From CAYXDO01 sp964463485 (lineage in GTDB: Bacteria; Myxococcota; Kuafuiibacteriia; Kuafuiibacteriales; Kuafuiibacteriaceae): DNA of 64,000 nt. Positions 41,537 to 49,200 of this stretch are shown here, one piece after another. Numbering within the stretch: position 1 is the stretch's first letter; each line of letters starts with the position of its first letter. Location of the stretch: the NCBI GenBank assembly GCA_964463485.1, contig CAYXDO010000031.1, positions 1 through 64,000 on the forward strand. The letters are read 5' to 3'. The position numbers and the translations under genes were made by a program. Under the pieces are notes generated by a model, which had not been told where the DNA came from, did no database searches, and saw nothing but the letters and a program-made list of their open reading frames with translations.

Positions 41537-42985
41537 GTGAACATGGAAGGAAGAAATCATGGGTCGCGAGACCGAATTCCGGGAGTCTTCTTCCGGGCGA
41601 TGGCCGGACTCTATCTGGAGTCACGGCCGGATGTGCCTCGCGAAGCGGTCGTCAAGCGATTGACTTCGCGGTTGATGGAACGCGGCATCGAGTACCACGT
41701 GCGGACCGTGCGACGGCAGTTGCTCGGGGTGGTCGAGTCCGTGCCGCCGGAGGTCGAGGACGAGCTTCGACAGATGATCCGAGACGACCTCGGGCTGACC
41801 GATGACGACATCGAGTCTCGAATCGCGGCCAAGGGAGTCCACGTCCCGGACGAGCTCCGACGGTCGATGTACGTTCCGATCGAGCGGGCCGAGCGACTCA
41901 CGAAGCTCTGGCTCCACCTGAACCCCGGAAAGTCGAAGAGGTCGTTGGCGCAGCACCTCTCGGCCGACCTGGCGGGGCGCGGAGTCGTGCTCAGCACCGA
42001 CTCTCTGCAGAGCCAACTGGCCGGCAAAGGGTACCTGGTCCGACGCGAGCTGCTCGAGATGCTCGCCGCGTACTTGGCGCCCATGGGCGTGAGCTCGGTA
42101 GAGGACGCGGAGGTCCGCGCTTCGGCGCTCGACGAGAGCATCGATGCGTCGATCGAAGGGCGGTCGCTGGTAGAATCGGAGCGATTCCAGCAGCTCTGTC
42201 GGATCTGGCAGCTCTCGCATCGGGAGGCCAGCTCGCGAAGGCTCGCGCAGCTCTTGAGGGACAAGCTCGGCGAGCGGGGGCTCGACGTGGGCATCCACCA
42301 TCTGCAGCGGTCGATCGCGGGAAAGACGCCGAGAGTCCGAGCGGACTTGCTTCAGGCGATGGAAGAGCTCATGGCCGAGTCGACCAAGGGCGTGGAGGTC
42401 GAGACCACCACGATGGCCGAACCGGTTCGGAGTGTCGATCTCGCTTGGGTCAGGTGCCAACCCATCTCGGAGCTTGCGGAGAGTTGGCTCACGTCCAACC
42501 CGGGTGCGAGCATGCGTCAGTTGGCGTTGCGCGTGGCCCAGACGATCCGGAAAATGGGTTACGCCAGCAGCCACAACACGATCCAACCCATCCTCGGTGG
42601 TTGGAAGAAGAAGACGCGAGGGTACGTGTACCGCGCGGTGCTTCGGCAGTTCCCGGGCCGCGAGAACGAAGAGATTCCGCCGGACCACGTGGTCGGCCCA
42701 GTCTCGGGGGCCGAGTTCGAGGAGCCGGCTTCCGCGCGTAGCGTCTCGTCGCTCGACGCCTTCATCTTGGACGCCCAGCGTCGGCTGCCGTTCGCCAAGT
42801 CGCCCCACTTCGTCAAGCTGTCTGCCTCTCGGGCCGAGAAGCTCTACGGCATCCCCGCCAGGGAAGCCGAGCGCCTGATCCGAGGAGAATCCGCCAAGGC
42901 TGAAGACGTCGATCACACCGCCGGCTGGACCGCTCCGCCGCGCGTCGGCGTGTTCTCCGAGGTCTTCGAGAACTCCCGCCGCTAA
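41537..42985 (+). CDS. Unrecognised protein with four repeated helical modules
   Basis: A 482-residue protein of no family I recognise. A module of about 62 residues occurs four times with a period of about 98: residues 20-83, 118-181, 217-280 and 311-372. The shared pattern is W/L-x-x-x-x-P, then S-x-R-x-LA-x-x-L, x-x-RG, an LQ-x-x-L-x-GK turn and a final VR-x-x-LL-x-x-L helix. These modules look like helix-turn-helix or similar small helical domains. The C-terminal 100 residues are disordered then helical. No signal peptide is seen. AAGGAGGA at 41523-41530 is ideally spaced for the GTG at 41537, 13 bp after sufT, so it is probably the last gene of the suf operon. The function is unknown; DNA or RNA binding is a guess. 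Confidence 0.85.
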   Translation: MNMEGRNHGSRDRIPGVFFRAMAGLYLESRPDVPREAVVKRLTSRLMERGIEYHVRTVRRQLLGVVESVPPEVEDELRQMIRDDLGLTDDDIESRIAAKGVHVPDELRRSMYVPIERAERLTKLWLHLNPGKSKRSLAQHLSADLAGRGVVLSTDSLQSQLAGKGYLVRRELLEMLAAYLAPMGVSSVEDAEVRASALDESIDASIEGRSLVESERFQQLCRIWQLSHREASSRRLAQLLRDKLGERGLDVGIHHLQRSIAGKTPRVRADLLQAMEELMAESTKGVEVETTTMAEPVRSVDLAWVRCQPISELAESWLTSNPGASMRQLALRVAQTIRKMGYASSHNTIQPILGGWKKKTRGYVYRAVLRQFPGRENEEIPPDHVVGPVSGAEFEEPASARSVSSLDAFILDAQRRLPFAKSPHFVKLSASRAEKLYGIPAREAERLIRGESAKAEDVDHTAGWTAPPRVGVFSEVFENSRR

Positions 42986-43267
42986 GGCACCGTGAGGAAA
43001 TAACTTGCAGCATTCCTATCCTTTCCACGGATGCACTAAGGGCCCGTATCCTACTGTTCCAAGGCGACGGTAGGGATCCTTCGGAGCCATCGAAGACCGA
43101 GTTGATCCGGTAATTCTTTGACGGGCCCTAAGCCGCGCGCCCACCTCCTGTCTAACCTCGGCCGCCGGCCAGAGCTGCTCCACACTGACCCTCTCCGTTC
43201 AGGAAGTTCCTCTTGCCGTTTTCACGCGAATAGCGTCTGCTCCCCCCGCCTTTCCGGAGGGATCAAC
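42986..43267. other. 282-bp leader region before the giant lipoprotein gene
   Basis: No gene is seen. The region holds an 11-bp inverted repeat with arms at 43037-43047 (TAAGGGCCCGT) and 43121-43131 (ACGGGCCCTAA), 73 bp apart. A TTGACG hexamer at 43118-43123 overlaps the right arm but has no clear -10 partner. Just before the next start, GGAGG at 43257-43261 lies 6 nt upstream of the ATG at 43268 and is a good ribosome-binding site. Confidence 0.6.
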
Positions 43268-46200
43268 ATGAACAGCTCTCGCTTGAACCGAACCAGGTGG
43301 CTGGGATCGCTCGCTGCGATCCTGGCCTATGCGTGTTCCGACCCAACACCCGAGGAGCTCGTCGGCGATGACCACGAGGGACTCACCACGGCGGCCATCT
43401 GTCCGACCGGCACCAACATCATCTTGGGAACCTCGGGCCCCGACACGCTGGTCGGAACTCTGCTCGATGACTGCATTTTGGGGTTCGAAGGAGACGACTC
43501 GATTTTCGGCGGAGGCGGCGACGACTACCTCGTCGGAGGTCCTGGGCGAGACATCCTGCGAGGTGAGCTAGGCAGCGACCGCCTTTACGGCCAGGCCGAC
43601 GCCGATGATCTCGATGGCGGTGACGGCGCTGATTTCCTCGACGGCGGTCGTGGAGACGACGTGATCCGCGGAGGTGGCGGGAACGACGTCTTGACCGGCG
43701 GCGCTGAAGGAAGCGACCAACTGTACGGCGAGGACGGTGATGATTATCTTGGGGGCGGGTCTGAAAATGACACCGTTCAGGGCGGCGCTGGCCGCGATCG
43801 AATTCTTGGCGGCGACGGCGACGACCAGATCGACGGCGGGACCGAGGATGACCGTATTCATGCCGGAGCCGGCAACGACACCGTTTCCGGTGGGCCCGGG
43901 AACGACGACATCGCGGGCGAGGACGGCGATGATTGCATCGCGGCCGGGGACGGCAACGACTCGACGAACGGTGGGTCTGGCAACGACGTTTGTGACGAGA
44001 CCTCGACCGGCTGCGAGGGCGTAGGGGCGTGCGGATGCTCGAGCACCGCGGACTCCGACGGCGACGGCACGAACGACTGCGACGATGCGTGTCCTTCGGA
44101 TCCCAACAAGGTCAATCCGGGCGCCTGTGGGTGCGGTGCGAGCGACGGGGACACCGACGGTGACGGAACAGCGGACTGCGTCGATGGCTGCCCGAGCGAC
44201 CCGAACAAACTCAGCCCAGGCGCATGCGGGTGCGGCACGAGCGACGTCGACGGAGACGGAGACGGCACGGCCGACTGCAACGACGGGTGTCCCGCGGATC
44301 CGCTGAAGGCAGCTCCTGGCATTTGTGGCTGCGGAGTAGCCGACACTGACTCGGACGGAGATCTGACCGCCGATTGTCAGGACGCGTGTCCGACGGATCC
44401 AGCGAAGACGGCTCCGGGCGTGTGCGGGTGTGGCGTGTTGGACGCTGACACCGACGGTGACGGCACGCTCGACTGTTCCGACTTGTGCCCCGCGGACCCG
44501 CTCAAGTCGAGCCCAGGTCAGTGCGGATGCGGCGTCTCGGATGTCGACCAAGACTCGGACGGCACGCCAGACTGTTTGGATTTGTGCCCGACCGATCCGG
44601 GCAAGACTCTTCCGGGCACGTGCGGTTGCGGCGTATCCGACGCGGACTCGGACGGCGACGGCACGCTGAATTGCCTCGATTTGTGTCCCAACGATCCGAA
44701 CAAGATCGACCCAGGTGTGTGCGGGTGCGGGGCCGTAGATCCAATCTGCGTCGACAACTGTCCCGACGATCCGAACAAGAACGAGCCCGGAATTTGCGGT
44801 TGCGGCGTTCCCGATACCGATACGGACGGGGACGGAAGCGCTGATTGCCTCGATTTGTGTCCCAACGATCCGAACAAGACCGCACCGGGCACGTGTGGGT
44901 GTGGGCTGAGCGATATCGACACCGACGGCGACGGGGCGCTCGACTGCAACGACGCTTGCCCGATCGACTCGGCCAAGACTGCGCCAGGGATCTGCGGCTG
45001 CGGAGTGAGTGACGTGGACGCGGACGGGGACGGAGTCGCCGACTGCAATGATTTGTGTCCCAACGATCCGAACAAAGTGTCTGCCGGGATTTGCGGCTGT
45101 GGAACGAGCGACGTGGACTCCGACGCGGACGGAACGGCCGACTGCAATGACCTATGCCCCGGCGACCCCAACAAGGTGTTGGCGGGCGTCTGTGGCTGCG
45201 GTGTGAGCGACGCGGACTCGGACGGTGATGGCACCGCCGACTGCAATGATTTGTGTCCCAACGACCCCAACAAGGTGAGCGGCGGGGTTTGCGGATGCGG
45301 AGTCAGCGATACCGACTCCGACGGCGACGGTACGGCCGACTGCAACGATGGCTGCCCGGCGGACCCGAACAAGGTCGCGCCCCAAGTTTGTGGCTGCGGT
45401 GTGAGTGACGCCGACTCCGATGGCGACGGAACGCTCGACTGCAACGACGGCTGCCCGGCCGACCCAAACAAAGTCGCACCCCAGATTTGCGGCTGCGGCG
45501 TCTCCGATGCGGACTCGGACGGAGACGGCACCGTAAATTGTCAGGATGGTTGCCCAAGCGACCCCAACAAGGTCGATCCAGGAGTTTGCGGGTGCGGCGT
45601 GGTCGATCCTATCTGCACCGACAACTGCCCCGACGATCCGAACAAGACCGACCCAGGGATTTGCGGGTGCGGCATCGCGGACACCGACTCGGACGCCGAC
45701 GGCACTCCGGACTGCAACGACGCGTGCCCAAGCGATCCGAACAAGATCGCGGTCGGCGTTTGTGGCTGCGGTGTCGCGGATACCGACAGCGACGGCGACG
45801 GCACCGCGAACTGCAACGACGCGTGTCCGAGCGACCCGAACAAGACGAACCTCGGCGCGTGTGGATGCGGCACCCCGGATACGGACACCGACGGCGACGG
45901 CACGGCCGATTGCCTCGACGCTTGTCCGACCGACCCGAACAAGATCGTGGGCGGAGCCTGCGGCTGCGGAATTCCTGACACGGACTCGGACGGGGACGGG
46001 ACGCCCAACTGTCTGGACGCGTGCCCCACCGATCCGAACAAAGTCACCTTTGGCGTCTGCGGCTGCAATGTCGCAGACACGGATACCGATGGCGATGGAA
46101 CGGCGAACTGCATCGACGGCTGCCCGACGGACCCGAACAAGGTCGCCGGCGGAGTGTGTGGCTGCGGCGTGGCCGACACGGACTCCGATGGTGATGGCAC

Positions 46201-49200
46201 GGCGAACTGCGTAGACGGCTGCCCGAGTGATCCGAACAAAGTCGGCGCGGGCGTATGCGGCTGCGGCTTTTCGGACACCGATTCGGACGGCGACGGGACG
46301 GCGGACTGCGTCGACGGCTGCCCCAACGACCCCAACAAGATCGCGCCCCTGATTTGTGGTTGCGGCGTGGCCGACACGGATGGGGACGGAGATGGCTCCG
46401 TGGATTGCACCGATGGTTGCCCGAGCGACCCGAACAAGTCGAGCCCGGGCGCGTGCGGCTGCGGCGTGAGTGACGTCGATACGGATGGCGACGGGACGCC
46501 CGACTGCAATGACGGATGTCCGACCGACTTTGGCAAAGTCGCACCCGGCGTTTGTGGGTGCGGAACCAGCGACGGTGACTCCGACGGCGACGGTACACCC
46601 GACTGCAACGACGGCTGCCCCAGCGATCCGAACAAGCTGGTGCCTGGGCTCTGCGGCTGCGGCGTGAGCGACGTCGACACCGACGGCGACGGGACGCCGG
46701 ACTGCCTCGACACGGGTTGCGGCAACGGAACCTTGGATGCGGGCGAAGAGTGCGACGACGGCAACACGGCGGACGGCGACGGTTGCGAAGCGAGCTGCAC
46801 GTTGATTTGTGGGTCAGGCACGGGAGCCGAGCGAGCGGCGTTCGACATCGAGTCGGGCCACTGCTACTTCGGCTTCAGCCCGGCCGTAACGTGGGCCACG
46901 GCCAAGACGGCCTGTGAGTCTCACAGCGCCCACCTGACCGTGATCGACACGGCGGACGAGAATACGATCGCGCGACGCGCCTCTTCGCTGAGTTGGAGCC
47001 CATGGATTGGGTTCAGCGATCAAGTCGTCGAGGCAGGCAACGATCCCTTCGGCTTCGTGAAGGTGACCGGCGGGCCGCTCGTCTACAACGGCTTCAACGG
47101 CGGACAGCCGGACGACTCCGCGGGCGAGGACTGCGTCCACTACTTCGGCGGGGGCGAGACTTGGAACGACCTAGACTGCAGCAACACCATCGCCTTCAGC
47201 GTCGGCTTCATCTGCGAGACGGGCGCTGAGTCGGTCTGCGGCAATGGAGCCCTCGAATTGGGCGAGGCGTGCGACGACGGGAACAACGTCAACGGCGACG
47301 GCTGTGACGCCCACTGCGCGCCGGACTGCGGTGACGGAATCATCGCGGGGCCGGAGCAGTGCGATGATGGCAACACGAACCCCGGCGACGGATGCTCGGC
47401 CGCTTGCTTGCTCGAAACACCCTGTGGCGATGGGATCCGCGGTGGGTTCGAAGAGTGCGATGATGGCAACCTCACAGCTGGTGACGGTTGCACCGGGGCA
47501 TGCCTCTTGGAGCACGCCTGCGGAAACGGGCTGGTCGAGGTGGGTGAGCAGTGCGACGACAGCAACAACACCCTCGGCGACGGTTGCTCGAACTGCCAGG
47601 TCGAAGGCGTCTGTGGAAACGGACGGATCGACTTCGCCGAGCAGTGCGACGACGGCAATTCTGCGAGCGGAGATGGGTGCGACAATCTGTGCCTGTGCGA
47701 AACCGCGACGCTCGACTTCGAAGGACTCTCGAACGGCGAGTCGATCGACGCGTTCTACGCGGGTGGCCTCGGCAACCTGGGCTCGGGCCCTGGAATCGAC
47801 GTTGGTGTGAACATGCAGGCGACCGCGTTCGTGGACAGCGACGACGGCGGAACGGGTGACTTCGCCAACGAGCCTTCGTCCAACACCGCGATGGTGCCCT
47901 ACAACCACTTGAACATGCCGGGAGGGATCGAGGGTGGACTTTCCTTCCACTACTCATCGGTAGGCGGCGCGGCGACGGTCACGGTGTACGACGGGGTCGA
48001 CGGCACGGGACAGGTCCTGGCCTTCGAAGTGATGCCGATGACTCCAGCGCTTGCGGGCGACCCCACGGGCACGTTCAGCCATTTCCAGAGTTTTGGGTTC
48101 ACGTTCCCCGGAACGGCTCGTTCGATAGCGTTGTCCGGCGTGTACTTCGACGACTTCCGGTTCGGAGGGTGCGCGGCGCCCGCCCGCATCTGCGGCAACG
48201 GCTTCATCGAGGCAGGCGAGGAGTGCGACGACGGCAACCAGAACAACGGTGATCACTGCTCGGCGGACTGCCTGTTCGAGGCAGAGGGCTGCGGCAACGG
48301 CTTCGTCGGCGGGACCGAGCAATGCGATGACGGCAACGTCGTCAGCGGCGACGGATGTTCGGCCGCGTGTCTCACTGAGTTCCCGGTCGGTTGCGGCAAC
48401 GGAACCCACGAGGGCTTCGAAGAGTGCGATGACGGCAACAACGCGGCTGGCGACGGCTGCTCGGCCGTCTGCACCCTCGAGCACTCCTGTGGCAACGCCG
48501 TGGTCGAGCCGGGTGAGTTCTGCGACGACGGCAATTTCGTCACCGGTGACGGTTGCTCCAACTGTCAGCCGGAGGGAACTTGCGGAGACGGCGTGATCGG
48601 CTTCGGGGAGCAGTGCGACGACGGCGGCACCGCCAACGGCGATGGCTGCAACTTCGAGTGCCTCTGCGAGACCACGCTCGTGACCCTCGAGGGACTCAAG
48701 AACGGCGAGCAGGTCCTCGATTTCGCGAACCTCGGTTACGGACAGTTCGGCTCGGGCCCCGGACCCAACGTCGGCGTCCACATGCAGGCGACCGCCTACA
48801 TCGACAGCGACGATGGCGGGACGGGTGACTTTGGAAACGAGCCTTCGTCGAGCACGGCCATGGTTCCGTACGGCTATCTCAACTCGCCGAATGGGTTCTC
48901 CGGCGGAATTTCACTGCACTACTCGAGCCCGGGCGGCGGGACGTATTTGTACGTCTACGATGGCGTCAACGGGACCGGAAATATCTTGGCCTTCGAGAGC
49001 CTGCCGCAGACGCCCGCGGTCGCGGGAGATCCGACGGGTACCTTCAGCGGCTTCGTGAAGCTCGGAATCACGTTCCCCGGCGTCGCTAGATCGGTCGCGC
49101 TCGGCGGCGTTTATTACGATGACTTGCGCTTCGGCGGATGCGCCGGGCCAGCGCGTATCTGCGGCAACTCGATTCGTGAAGCGGGCGAAGAGTGCGACGA

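Noticed and set aside
44028..46710. Regularly spaced repeats considered as a CRISPR array
   Set aside because: Units are contiguous, coding and imperfect, with no unique spacers and no cas genes nearby.
45541..46848. Long minus-strand frames opposite the thrombospondin-3 array
   Set aside because: They mirror the repeat (Pro-Ser-Pro-Ser pattern) and have no start signals. The plus strand carries the recognisable calcium-binding units.
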